From positions 11,240,001 to 11,304,000 of the forward strand of contig NC_061453.1 in the NCBI RefSeq assembly GCF_022581195.2: a DNA stretch of 64,000 nt. Reading direction: 5' to 3'. Positions 1-13,200 of the stretch are shown piece by piece (the stretch's first letter is position 1; every line of letters starts with the position of its first letter). The notes beneath the pieces were generated by a model that was not told the DNA's origin, made no database searches, and saw only the letters and a program-made list of their open reading frames with translations. A program made the position numbers and the translations under genes. This DNA is from Helicoverpa zea (lineage: Eukaryota > Arthropoda > Insecta > Lepidoptera > Noctuidae).

Positions 1-257
1 AATTATTCTTTTTTTTTATATTGTTTCTGTTTAATTACATTTACTGTTTTAATTTCCGCCCTTATTAAGTATTTCTCACGAAACAAATCTGGACAAATTA
101 AATTCTTTTCACTATTTATTCTGTACAATTAAAGAAAAATAATTGCCAGCCCATATTTCAGGGGAAATGAAATATTCTGTACTAAAAATTCTTCTTCAAC
201 GTAATTGCTCGAATAAGTACGTAATGTCGAATTAACTAAGCTAAACATTCCTACAAA

Positions 258-490
258 ATTAAGAGTACTCCACAAACCGCAGACTAAACAGTCGGCCGAC
301 AGTTGACGAGCAATACTTAGCAAAAAATATTTTTAAATAAAATATTGTTTCAAATCAAAGTTTTGAGTCGATACCGGGCAAATACCTGATCTTTGCAACG
401 TGCATACTACCATTCATCTTCATACTGATTTATGAGCCCAATAAAACTATCGGCCGACTAAAAGTTTGCAGTGTAGGAGTACTCTAATTA
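258..490. repeat. Short inverted-repeat element, CGGCCGACT family, copy 1
   Basis: The ends are imperfect inverted repeats of about 45 bp: GAGTACTCC and AGTCGGCCGACAG near 263-304 mirror CTATCGGCCGACT and GGAGTACTCT at 446-486. No coding capacity. Related but more decayed sequence recurs near 42862-42995, 51375-51490 and 56925-57030. This is a non-autonomous DNA element family. Confidence 0.6.
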
Positions 491-1477
491 AAAACATCTA
501 AACTGGGTTGAGCAAAGGCGAGGAGGTACTTTAAACTTTTCTTTGCTCTTTTTAAGTTCAATCAAAGACTTTGATTATCAAAGAATTCAAGTGAGTTCTT
601 GTTTTCACGCGGTAGATCAAAGTGGGTTTACTGAGTTTGAAGGAAATTGCTTCAATTTGTTCTATAGAGTTTAGGTGGTTGTTAAATAGCTTAACACGTA
701 GGAAGATATCTCGAAAATTTTACAATGAACAAATTGCCATATTTTTTTTATGAAGATGTTTCTGCTAGCTTTCTTATGTGGTTTTACCCGCGTGCCATCC
801 TTTTTCAGGGTCCGTGTACCAAACATTTCAATCGATTCAGTTGGTGTGAAAGCTGGACAGTGACATTTGCATTTCGAATATAAATAACAATAACCGCTAT
901 TGTATTGGGCAAAACTGTAATGGTAGTGTATATGTTTAAACAAATAAATAAAATAAATTGATAAGTAATAGATATCACGTTAAACCATACGTTACCTAAA
1001 GATGTATCCATAATCTTATCATATCTTAGAAAAGCAAAATCCGATGACACAAGAAACGATAGTCACCTATGAGTAGGTACCCAGTAAAAGTGGGCATTTT
1101 CCGAGACATTTGTCAGCGAATCTGGTCGAGCATGGCTTAGTCGCAAAAAGATTCGTAAATGACAATACCTTCTTCCAAATGACCCTGGCAGATTAACCAT
1201 TGTTTGATTTGGTTTGTCTTACCCTCCTTTTTCCTTGTCGGGAATGATGGACGGTTTAAGTATCGGTAACATAGAGGAATGATATAGGTAACTAGTGCAA
1301 TAAAACGTAACAAAATGTTATTGTTACAAGACGTTGTTTGTTTTTACATAAGTTAGAGTTACGAAATTTTATTTTTTAAATGGTTGGAAAAATTAAATCC
1401 TACTATGCCTGCTTATTTCACAAATGAGAAAAACCTCCGTCTGTCTATGGCATTTGACACGCCATTAATTACCTATA
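491..1477. other. No gene or clear repeat seen
   Basis: AT-rich sequence with only short chance reading frames on both strands (for example minus 671-943). No splice-flanked coding block or TIR structure recognised. Confidence 0.5.
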
Positions 1478-1716
1478 TCTATACTAATATTATAAAGAGG
1501 AAAACTTTGTTTGTTTGGTTGTAATGGATAAACTCAAAAACGACTGGACTGATTTTAAATATTCTTTCACCATTAGAAAGCTATATTATCTGCGAGTAAC
1601 ATAGGCTATATAAAGTGCTTTAATATTACCTGCCAGGACTTGAATGGGGGGTAGTATTTTATCCCGGTGCGGGCAGTTCCCACGGGACGCGGGTGAAACC
1701 GCGGGAAAACGGCTCG
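1478..1716 (+). mobile_element. Non-autonomous Helitron, Lep1-like, 3' end altered
   Basis: Starts with TC after an A (TCTATACTAATATTATAAAG). The body shows the family's order of motifs: a GTTTGTTTGGTTG stretch, a CTGGACTGATTTTAAAT block, a GTAACATAGGCTATAT block, then a GCGGGTGAAACCGCGGG hairpin. It ends CTCG instead of the canonical CTAG, followed by T. Confidence 0.65.
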
Positions 1717-1869
1717 TTATTTATATAAAATCACAATAATTATTTATTGCTTAATGGAAAATTTCTGTAAAATATAAATGCGCATGTTCAAAATAAAAAT
1801 CATTATCCAAACCCAATACAAGTACCCGTATAGATTAATCCACAAATGGTCAACTTGTATGCAGTCGTA

Positions 1870-1926
1870 TGAAATGTGCCTAATTTATCTTGGTGTTTTA
1901 CACCAAGATAAATTAGGCACATTTCA
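1870..1926. repeat. Perfect inverted repeat, 27-bp arms, 3-nt loop
   Basis: Arms 1870-1896 and 1900-1926 are exact reverse complements, separated only by TTT. The sequence is AT-rich and belongs to no repeat I recognise. See findings. Confidence 0.95.
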
Positions 1927-2489
1927 CATTTCCTCGAATCTAACAGACCAAATGGTCTGCGGGTAGGTAATTCTGGTTCATTCCAAAATGTCCTAATATA
2001 CTTAGTTTACGCTATCTTACTCTAAACTAGGAATTAAGAACCCACATTTTTATAATTTAAATTTCAATCAAACGTGTTGTTATACTATTACAAAAAGCTT
2101 AACACCGAAGAGGAGATTAGAGCCTGTAAAACTTGTAAGCGTATCTTCGCTTAAAAATGTAATTGGTTTTTGATCGACAGAATTTTAGTTCAGTAAATAA
2201 GCTTTTGTTCTCATCTAATGTCACGTGCGAGACCTTCAACAACGTAGATAGATTGACAAGGAAATAATTATTCTGTTTTAAGAGATTAAAGATTATCATC
2301 ATCTTACCTGTGGGTAAAAGAGTCAGTAGACTTTCTTGCCGGTTCTTCTCCATTATACCTACTCTTTGGAACCGTGCAACTAGCTTGAAGTTTTGAAAGA
2401 GCTCTCTCTCGAAAAGCAACAGAAATAAAAAAATATACTTTGACCTTCACTTTGATTAAATCCAGTTTTTAAACCACATCATTAATTAA

Positions 2490-2810
2490 AATACGCCGAA
2501 AATTCCGAACGTAATCACCGTCCACGAAACCACTCTTAACCAAAATAGCGGCCGAATTTCCCCCAACTATTTACGGGCCGACGACGTCGCGTACACACAG
2601 TATGTTGTGACCTTAATATGCCTTCAGTTGTGCACCTATCACGGCTAACTGCACCCATCTGCACAAGACACGGACAAAATGACATGCGGTTTTTGCACGT
2701 CGCTCGAGGCCAGAGAATTCGTAATGCGGTGCGGATAAAAATCGCATGCGATCCCTTCGGCACGGATTTATTCCGCTACCTGTTCGTGAGAGCTTCAGTG
2801 ATAGGTAAAG
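2490..2810. other. CpG-rich block, unassigned
   Basis: A ~320-bp stretch clearly richer in GC and CpG than its surroundings. Both strands carry open frames (plus from 2618, minus 2536-2763) with no recognisable domain. On the plus strand a plausible donor (ATAG|GTAAAG at 2804/2805) and acceptor (TTTTTTAG at 2871-2874) would splice out 70 bp, but the joined frame stops after nine more codons. It could be a 5' exon or promoter of an unseen transcript, or an old element. Confidence 0.3.
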
Positions 2811-2956
2811 TGGGTTCTGAGAGGATTTCTGTGCGGTTTTTCTATTTGATAGTTAATTTAATTTTGTTTTTTAGACGAGATCCTGAAGTTGAGGCTTATT
2901 TGAGACGGCATTCGTATTTCTACGAGTATGTTACTAGTTGCACATCTGTATTTTAG

Positions 2957-4001
2957 TCTGACGCAACTACGACACATACATCGAATTCGATATGACATGT
3001 TTTATTTACTTATATTTTTTTCTATCATTTTATAAGTTCCTGTAGATTTTACAAATAAGAATTTGGATGATATAATAAATATCGTGTAATAATTTTTAAG
3101 TACAAAAAACTTATCGCTTAACTTATTAAAGTTAGAAACGCTAATATTTTCCCACCTATAATAAAATTAAAAAAATTACCGCCATAATAAAAGAGGAAAT
3201 TTATTTTTCCTCCCCTAAAATGACTTCACCGGAATGACTTATAAATTACTTAGAAAAAAATAACTTTTGAAAAAAGTTTGGCTAAGGGAAGTTGACGAAG
3301 AATTTTGGAAGTAACCTGCGAAATGAGTGTTATAGAACTCTTAATCTTCCAAAGAAAACGACATTTCTGAGTTAATTCACTTTACGCACACAATTCAAAG
3401 ATCTTTCTTCACCAAAGACTATGCATGAATTAATATAAGAATTAAACATAATTTAAATGCAGGATGGAAAACCTCAGGGTTGTTCAAAATAAAACTATGA
3501 TATCGGGACTCAGACCAGGATACCTTTCCGCAGACACATTCATTTTTAATGCATGTAATACTATTGTGTACAGGAAAACGTAAAAAGTAATTTTATCGAA
3601 TTTTCTTTTTAAATCCTACTACTACATATATTCTTCCTTACTTTCGTTTAAGTTTTATTTATTTATTTGAGGTTAACCAACAACTGTTTACACCTTAACA
3701 TTAACAGCACAAGATGTATGTTATCCTATACTTGTGTAACAATTAATTATAGGTTAACACCGCTTGTACCAATATTGTGGTAAATATAATATGTACAATA
3801 TTAAAAAATGATTACGTGATATTTACAATACACAGGCAATCACACTTATACCATCTGGGTAAGTCAGGAACTCCTGATAAGTCCACTTTTTCCCTTCCTA
3901 GTAGCAGTTGTTATAATTCCTTGTTGGTTAATTAAAAATTGCAGCTCACTCGCTAAGAAGAACATAAATATAATGAATAGCCTTTGCATATCAGCTCTTA
4001 C
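2957..4001. other. 5-HT2A intron downstream of exon 4; nothing recognised
   Basis: AT-rich. I searched the minus strand for the TM6 FxxCWxP and TM7 NPxxY coding patterns and saw neither. The intron starting at 4001 therefore probably runs past position 1. Confidence 0.5.
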
Positions 4002-4200
4002 CTCCTCTGCGTCCCTCCAGGCACAGGAGTGGCAGCGAGCCTGGCTTGCCTCTTCAGCAGCTGCACGGTCAAAGCGAAAGACACCACCATGGTCAGCATG
4101 GGGATGTAGAACGCTACCAGCGAGCCAAAGATCCAGAATAGACGGTTATTGATCACGCACAAGTCTGGCGTCGGCATTATATTTGTGCGGTTGATGAGAC
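4002..4200 (-). CDS. 5-HT2A: 5-HT2A coding exon 4: ECL2, TM5, start of ICL3
   Basis: This 199-bp exon has acceptor TTTTTTCTCAG before 4200 and donor AGGAG|GTAAGA at 4001. It encodes residues 293-358 plus two bases of the next codon. ECL2 carries a glycosylation site (N296-R-T) and Cys307. TM5 holds the family signature GSLVAFYIP (Gly318 to Pro326), followed by a basic start to ICL3 (LLKRQARL). Position 5.58, usually Tyr, is Phe334 (TTC). The next exon is not visible between 1 and 4001. Confidence 0.91.
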
Positions 4201-7200
4201 CTGAGAAAAAAGAATTTATTTACATAATTTAACTTGTAGAAAAATGTTTTTGGATAAGATTGGGTACCATATTTATCAATTTTATAAATGGGACCGTTCA
4301 ACCCGTTGTATGGTTAACCCGGAGTGCGGATATACGCGAGATACAATTGATTTTCTATTGTTTTATAATTAGCGGCATACAGACGGTTAAAGAGGTTTGA
4401 ACGCTACCAAGACTATATGTTTTTTCCACCAGTGTTTAAAAAGGTAGACATTGTATAGAACAGATAATAGCAAAAGTTAATTAATTGAAAAATAAGTTAT
4501 TTTTCACGTTATAGAAAAATGAGGGCAACTTAAAAACAAGTTAACAACAACCCATTAAGTACAAACTACAAAAACTTATCTGCTTCAATCGCCAATTAAT
4601 ATCTTAAAAGAAAACAGTCAAAAGCAGTTATTTCTTACAATACTGCCAGTCAGCTATACTGGCAATGACTATGTTATCTATACATATAATAAATCTGTAG
4701 AAAAGTAATTTTTGTACATTGAAGAAATTGACAAAAAAAATAGCCAGCATGTTAAAGGATAACTAACAGAACCCATTTCCATCATTTTTGTTATTTTTGT
4801 CTGTTTGTCTGTTTGTCTGTTTGTCTGTTTGTCTGTTTATCTGTTTGTTTGTTCGGGATTCACGTAAAATCTACGAATTAAATGCAGACAATGCTTATAT
4901 ACAAAAATTCTACGTAACTTGGGGTATTACTTAGTTTTTGTTTCATCGAAATCGATTCACTCTATCAAAAGATATGATTAATTTTGTGAATTCAAGATGT
5001 AAAATATTACGACACGCAATCTATTTGTCAAAACTGTACATTTGAATGTTGTACTTATATTAGTTGATCGGCCTATTATTATCAATCTTTACACAGAAAA
5101 TCACACCTTTATAAGTAACTTCGGAAGAAAAAAGAAATGAAAATTTTGTTTAGCCAAGGTTAAAGTAGCTCCATCTGTGGTAAATAAAATACATCCAATT
5201 TGTCAAAGGAGCGAGGTGGTAATGACAAAGGAGCGAGGTGGTATTACCATACATTCTTTATAGAGGATTATTATTTCAACAGATGGAGTTGTGTATTTTC
5301 CGTAATTCACCATATTTTAACACGTAGTGTAATTTTTCGATAGACATTTCAATAGTGTTTGTCATTTTGCCGTGCCACATCAAAATCCAACTAATAATTA
5401 TTACCTTGATGAAAAGAAAGTTAATAGTTCTCAGCCAAATTTAAAACGGTGCCATCTAAATTATTTTTTGAACATTATGTCAAAAATGATTACTTTAGTG
5501 GAACAATTAATTATCATTTAAAGTTACAGATGGAGTTCATATCAGGATTTTTTCATAAACATAGTTTAGCTTATCTTCCACTAATGTGGTGGCCTTAAAA
5601 CAAATTACTTTGAGTGAGTAGTATTAAGTAGACCTTAATTATTTTTTCTGATGCAAAATATGTAAACTTAATCCTAGAAGAAATGAGGATCTATCTCTCG
5701 CAAGCGCTGCTAAGCGTGAGGAAGGTAATGTAGGATTCTGTAGCTTTAAAAACAAGCCCAGATACAACGTGCAGATAAGATATGGGAGCTCTCTCTATTT
5801 AATACCATACACACGTAAAATGCTTTATGCGTCTGAAAACGTACAAATTACGCGCCGCATACCAGAGACATGCTTACTTTCAACTTCTGATCGCAAATAC
5901 ACTGTTCACGATTACGAACAGTCTCAGTAAGACCCGAGCCAAGTCTAAAAACCCTAAAAAACACCTTTTATATAAAACTACGTTTGATGTCATTTAATCA
6001 CAAAGACAGAATTGTTCTCTGTTGCAAATCCTATCCACCTATATCCTATCCTAATCCAGAATGCATTGCAGGTGTGCATTGCACAAAAACCAATGGTATC
6101 CTATTCGAGAAGTCAAAAGAGTTGACCTGCCAACGTCAGCTTCTGCGCTAAGCAAGCGTTCTTAATAGTACCATCAGAATTACATTCATCGTTGAATGAG
6201 GTGAATAAATTTTCAGAAACCACAATAACAGTAGGAGCCAAAGCGTATTATCGCTTCATAGAGCTCTGATTGGCCCCAGGTGACCAAATCAGGTCTGATT
6301 TGATCGTTCATCAGATCTTTGAAAGTGTTTCGGTGGATACTTACTGTCGTCCTGTTTACGTGTGACACAAAATATGGTATATAAACGTCCTCCGCAAGAG
6401 CGAAATTTTCCCGGTGTGCGGTATTGACGCACAGTATACAACACTTATGTTTCTTTTGATTTGCTGGCTCCACCAAGAAATGACAAATTGCGAGCGTACA
6501 TTCTGAAAATCTTGGCAAAACTACAGGTTTCAAGTACGAACACATGAAGTGGACTCTCACAGATACGTACATTTTGCCTATTCGTGAACTAATGCAAACA
6601 TTTCGCTGGAGTCCCGGCTTAGGCCTCCCCCACATTAGGCGTGCGCGATCTTCGGGCGTGTGAGTAGCGCGGGCGCCACGCGTGCGTCGCGAGCGCGTTG
6701 CGTGAGCGTCGCGTTTTGCTGCCCTGCGGCATTTGCAGCGCGCTCGCGGCGCGCACGCGCCGCTCTCCTTGACGTTTAACTGCTAAGGCGTTTAGCGGGC
6801 GGCGGGGATAGCAGGCGAAGGGGTAAGAACGCAACTCGAGCGCCGCGTGCTCGCCGCGTGCTCGCCGCGTGCTCGCCGCGAGCGCGTCGCTTGCACTCTT
6901 CACACATGCCGCAGGGCAGCAAAACGCGACGTTCACGCAGCGCGCTCGCGACGCCCGCGCTACTCACGCGCCCGAGGATCGCGCACGCCTAATGTGGGGT
7001 CAGCCTTACCATGAGTAAGTGAAACTATCCTACCCTATGCGCCTGCTGATGATGATGACTCATTTTATCATCCATCCAGCTATTCCCCAACTATGTTGGT
7101 GTTGGCTTCCAGTCACCGAATCTGTTTGAGTACCAATATTTTGCTTGGAGCGACTACCTATCTACAATCCAGTCAACTACACAAGACGATATCCATATTA

Positions 7201-10200
7201 TGGTAAGACTGACAGACTTTCTGGCTTCTAATTAGTCGCAGCAGCTGCAGAAAATGTACAAATGACAGCTTTGTCAGACTCAAAGCATGTAGACATAGAT
7301 TATAGCTGTTTCCTGTGAAAATTACTTACGCACCATACGTAATAATTTTCCAAATTGGCTGAACAACGACACAAACTTTACTTCTTTTGTTTAGATAAAT
7401 GGTCACATCCACAACACAACCTTGATCAATGAATCTATGCGACTACTAAGTGCTAATCCTAATTATACTGTCACGTGAAAGAATGCACCTACGGGATAAG
7501 TAGTATTTTGACGATTCTATATTGCCCACGCAGACGAAGTTGCGGGCAACAGCTAGTTTTTTAATATTTCCCCTTCTTGCCAATTTTATCTTAGATTGGA
7601 ATTGGCAGAAATCCAGGTTCTGAGCCAGTTCATTATTGAAGAACACATCTAAATTCTAAATGCACGTTAATTCTGGTCAAAGTTGGACAAGTTAAACGGT
7701 CGGGAAGTTGTACGTTTGAGCGTTTGTTTGTCTAAATGCAGCTTAATTCGGACTAATGGTATAATTGGTGGCTTAAATGTCTTTGTGCTTAAAACAAAGT
7801 ACCTGTACATTGTTACATCGGTCAAGATGACATTTTGCTTCCTCATCGTCACCTTTTTTTTCATACAGTAAAGATATGCGACAAGTAAGTTCTAAGTTTC
7901 TTTAAAATATATTTTTCACCTTTAGACAAATTCAAGCCTTAAACGTTTACTTTAAATCCCTAAGAGTGAGTTACCATTTAACTATAACGATAACCAAACT
8001 GGAAGACGCTGGATGCAGGTCGCCTCCAACAGGTATCTGTGGAGATCTAAGGGGAGGCCTATGTTCAGCAGTGGACGTCCTATGGCTGAGATGATGATAA
8101 CCAAACTAGAACTGGCCTTAAAATTGCCACCTATTGATCAAGTCACCGTATAAATGAGTTAAATAGGTGCAGCCCACCATAAAAGTTGGCTCAAAAACAA
8201 ACAACTTTTTAAACTTACCTAAAACAGTAATGGAACTTGAGACGAACATGCTTAGTAGCCAGACGAGAGCGATCTTGATGACCACTACCCTCTTGGTGGA
8301 GTGATGGCGACTCTTCAGAGGGTTGCGTATGCCTAGGTACCTGTGGGCAATATGGGATAATGAATACAGGTAATATTAGGTCCTATATTGAAAGTGGTAA
8401 CGTTCAGATTGGCTTGTAACTTTTTTGCGAAGGAAGAGAAGAACATCTTTTAATAGATTGGGGGTAATGGATGCTCAATTGTTTTTTTTTATATGAAAAG
8501 TGTATCATATGTATGTAGCAACCCATCCATAATTTGACCGTGACCGAGGCGTAAGTATGTCTCGCAGGTAAATGGTCTGACATTAGTTCTTTAAGCTTCG
8601 AGTTTATCTAAGCATAAAAAGATCGAATAAAAATAAATGATCCTTTCTTTATTATTACCCATTTACTAGTCTAGAAAGTTCTACAAAAATATTATGACAC
8701 GTTGAGATCGTTACTTAAATAACTTGATGAAGATGAAAAAATATAATCGCCATAATTTGAGATTCAGAAAAACGATAATTTATCAAGCACCTTGTCAATG
8801 TTGGAGGCTGAAGTTTTCAGCAAGTTACACTGAAATTTTCTAATTACGTTCCTTTTTATCTTCTTTTAATTATCTTTTGACAGATGATCGATCGGAAACA
8901 TGATAGGTATTGAAGATGGAAAAAAGTTAGAGATAAATTAATTTTTTGCTTTCGCTTTCTGTTGTTGTATTATTTTTTGATCAGGTTGACCTTCCTATAA
9001 TTTTGACCAAGGTTATGAAGACCATGCAGGCAGTCGCTTCATATAACTTATCATTAAGACCGAACAGCTTCTCTCAAAAGATTTCACCAAAATATTGAGA
9101 AATAAGCTTATTTGTTTTTTTTATTTTTAATATTATTCTATATTTTATTCTATAGCTACACAAAACTTGACAGTACCTTAAGAAATTGAAAATGCAATCC
9201 AATTTTGAACCAATGAAACGGGACCAAATAATAAATCTTCTATTACGGACACGTGAGTTTTTAACAACCCTGAATTGGACTTTCAGTTGAAGTATATTGG
9301 GACTTTACGTGCACATAATGTGTGAACACACAGAGTTGTACACTTTGAAGGAAACTGCTGCGTTTTTAACCCTTAGCCAACTGATCTGTCTCTAAGACGC
9401 AAGGAAATTAAAATTGTTGATATTTTGGCGTGCAAAGCACGTATCAAATTGTAGTTTCCTCTCCTCCTGGCGCATCCCTCAGGACCGCCCAAGCGCTCGT
9501 CGTGGTCGGAGGCGTGAGTGCCTGTCACTGGTAATTAAAAAATGATCGTGTTCTGTTTAGTAGAAAACTTTCAAAAAGTAGCCCAGTATTTGTACTGACT
9601 GTAACAGGGGTGCCTCAGAAAGCTCATAAGTTGTCAATTAGACATGGTAAATAGTCTTCGGTATTTAGCCTGAAAGACTTGGTTCTACGCAGCTAGCTTA
9701 TCTCTTAATAGAACAGCCGTCGTGACCGATATATATAAACGGTTTGGACGTCACACAACAATGTATATTACTTTTAACATTTATAGCATATAAAATAATT
9801 ATCAATAAAATCACGCTACCACCATAAATTAAATTAACCGTTCTCCCCAACTTCAGCCCCCTATATTTTCAATTTTTCAATAAAGTATTCAGCGCACGAT
9901 TCGGTGGACGGAACTGCAGGCTGCAGCCGCGTCGTCATGCCAGTAAATCTTGCAGAAACACCTCATTTCCTATTACAGGTGATGCTGATGAGGTTTTACT
10001 ATCGCCGATACGAGCGGACGAGGTGTTATATGGAGTGGGGCTGGTGAACTAGCGATTGTTTTTCGTAAACTATTGGATAAGGTAAAATCGTTGATTGGTT
10101 TAGAGGTTAAAGTATTTGAGGCAATTTTGAGGCTATGAAACAAACTCGAACTTTTTCTTACCAGAAAACCTAAAGCAACAGCATAGGAGAAAAATAATAA

Positions 10201-13200
10201 TACAAAAGAAAAAAAAAAACATTTATGATATTAAAATGTTTCAGCTGTACCAACAACTCGGTAACGCTCAAAATTAGATTTATACTCATAAGTATGATAT
10301 ACATAATTGTGGATTATGTTCAAAATTTAAATATTTTTCTCTACCAACATACTACATATCTACATACATAGTCTGATGAAATTGTCAATATCCCCAAAAA
10401 ACACTCACAAATTCCAAAATTTTTCTATCATTTCTACCTTATTGAACCAAATGCTTCAAAGTAACACATTCAATTTTCCTTGCAAAATAAACATTTCAAC
10501 TTTATTTCCTAACCTTATAGACTTTGTAGTCTCGTCCCAGCTGTTTTCGTGGCCCGCATAAAGTGATGCGACGCTGAGCAAGCAATATATTAATATTACC
10601 TGGACGTATCAGCAAACTCTTGCACATATTATGTAGGTATATAGCTGACGGTGCAATTTGGTAGCTTAGCATGTTTAACAGCTTATTTTAATACTTTTTG
10701 GTGGTTATTACTATACATAGAGGTACTGAGTGTTTTGTTATGCACGTTAAATTGGTGGGCCACGGTTGTCAATTAAACATTACGTATTGGAAAATCTATG
10801 GAGATTATTATACACTTATGTATATGTTAGAGATATTGAGGTCAATATGAAAATCAAAATGTTGTATAATGATTATTGCCAATGTATTGTACAGGTACAC
10901 TGACGCATTGAAAATAAGTGGTTTCTAAATAGGTACCTAGTGTTGTACAAACGCGTTTTACTTGTAAGGAAGTCATGAAAAAAATGAGATACAAATTCAA
11001 AAAATAAATATTTTCTTTGCCTGAAAAAAAAACATCACCAGACCACCCAATCAATGATCAACACAAAAAAAATACAATAACAAAAAATATTTTCCTTAAA
11101 ATAAATCACTGGGCAGACATAATAAAAACCAGAGAGCGTATAATATGACAAATTCTCGACTTTATGTACTTTACAAATTGAGCGGTCAGTCAGGCATTTT
11201 ACGAGTGAAAAGTTATAGACCGTTAAATTCTCGTGATTGGCCCTGGACCCAAGTTTTATGGCTTTACTGTGAAAATGATAAATAGCTCTATAATTATTTA
11301 TTTTGTTTTTAATCTGAAATAAAAGTTAATTGATGACTGCCAGTTGGGGAGTTTGCGGGAAATATTATGCTGTGTCTGTGAATAAGTGCATTTTTCTGTG
11401 ATTTGTGAAGGTTGTATTAATACCTAAATAAGTGGCAGAAACAGTATTTCACAAATATTTTATTGTAACTAGTGCTATGAAATTCGCAAGTAGGTACTGG
11501 TGCAGATACGATTTTATCAATTATCAAGTTTAATGAAAATAAATACCGGTATCTGATAGCAAAAACCTAACCAAGAAATCAATCACCAGACTCCTGCATT
11601 AGTCCATACAAACAAAAGCAAGCAGTGCATGATATATCCCCGGAGTCTTCGCACAACTGACGGCCATGATGGAAAGCCAGCAGAACGGTATTTATGAACT
11701 TCGCGTTTTATGCTGCCCTGGTACTTTATCAGATGGTATACGGTTTTGGTAAAGGAATATTATGTGTTATCCTAGTATTTATTTGGTTTTGGTGGAACAA
11801 GAAAAGTCTTCAAAAATTAAGCTTTTGCTACCGGTTTCCGAGTCCCATGCTGATTTTACGTAATAGGCTCGTTAAAATAGCGAGATTTTCTAATATCGTA
11901 TGAATAGTTCCTGAGAGTAAGCAAGCGTCCTGACAACCAAACAAAAATATAAGCAAAGTCTTCTAACTCTAACTGAACGTCATACCAGTTTTCCTTGAAG
12001 GATTACTAAGAATACCATTTGCACAACTAGATTTCACCAGATTATGCACACAAATAGAGTAATCCTTACCCCGAACCGACAGCATACTAACTACGTACTA
12101 ACTTCGAACAATATTACACCAGTCTGTTGCCTTCGAAACTTCCACAGAAGCATTTCAAAACATACATTTTAATACCAAAACACTCGCTTCAGAAAATATA
12201 CAAATTGTAAAGGAAAACTTATAAATAACACAAGTTTCGTAAAGAAATAACAACAAGCATTTGAAACTTTGTGTAATGCAACTAGAGTGGTCCGGACTGG
12301 TCAAAGGTGGTTTCGGCCGAAACCGAAACTGAGATTCGGCAACGTAATTAGTTTGTGGCAGGCCAAAGTGCAAGTTGTGATCCAATGCCGAATAATTGAT
12401 GTTTCCTGGATATTGTGGGCAAACAGAATTGTTGTTATAACGATACAAACATACACACATAAATTGATTAAGTATGATTGCAATCGAGATGTGTACCGTA
12501 GACATCTTCTGACTCAATAGTTTGTTAACTTAAATAGTTAGATTAAAAAAAATAATTAAAATACTTAAACATATAAGAGCTAGGAGTTCATCAACATTGA
12601 GAACAACCAGTGGTTAGGGCTCCAGAGACAGACAATAAGGGAGGCCCATAATACCTACGCGCCGTTTCAGGGAATACCGCCTTCAGAAACCCTAACTACA
12701 TTATATTTATTTGTTATTTGTTGATACATTATTGTTACACGAACCTACAGAAAAAACTATTTAAGTAGATATTGTAATTAATCCTTCTCAATGAATTACT
12801 TCAGGTTTTAACAGAAAAACTTCTCCTTAAGATACACTACTTACGTTAACCTAGCTACAAAAAATATTCATAGTTGCCACTTTCGGCCTAATTTATAGCC
12901 GAAGCCGAAACTTCGGTCAGACACTATTAGTAACGAATTTTACCCAAGGGAAATATTTGCGGATTTTCCGCTGGTAACACAAGATCTACGCACCAGGTGA
13001 AAGTGGCTCATATGTCAAGTTTTTACGCCTAGACTAAGTTTTCTTTTGCAAATTGTGCCTGAGCAATAAAATATGTATTTCTTCTGTAGTAAGGAACTTT
13101 AAAATAATTGCTAACGAAATGTTATAATTATGTTACGTTGATCGAGATATACTGATAATATAAAACTGAAGTGATTGTTTCATGTTATTATATTTTAAAG

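Larger units (their letters stand above)
4201..8218 (-). other. 5-HT2A intron between exons 3 and 4
   Basis: A 4,018-bp intron with GT at 8218 and AG at 4201. Beyond the separately listed repeats it holds low-complexity sequence and small inverted segments carrying CCATCTGT / ACAGATGG near 5170 and 5280, with a 20-bp direct repeat (GACAAAGGAGCGAGGTGGTA) near 5205 and 5225. Confidence 0.8.

Noticed and set aside
1..4001. Remaining 5-HT2A exons (TM6, TM7, C-tail)
   Set aside because: No minus-strand stretch reads the expected TM6 or NPxxY patterns; they probably lie left of the window.
6619..6967. Minus-strand Arg/Ala-rich open frames
   Set aside because: They fall inside the GC-rich foldback element and have no domain; GC content removes stops.
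12155..12520. Overlapping frames on both strands, up to 120 residues
   Set aside because: No domain, and the region carries TTTCGGCCGAAACCGAAAC palindromes of a repeat family.
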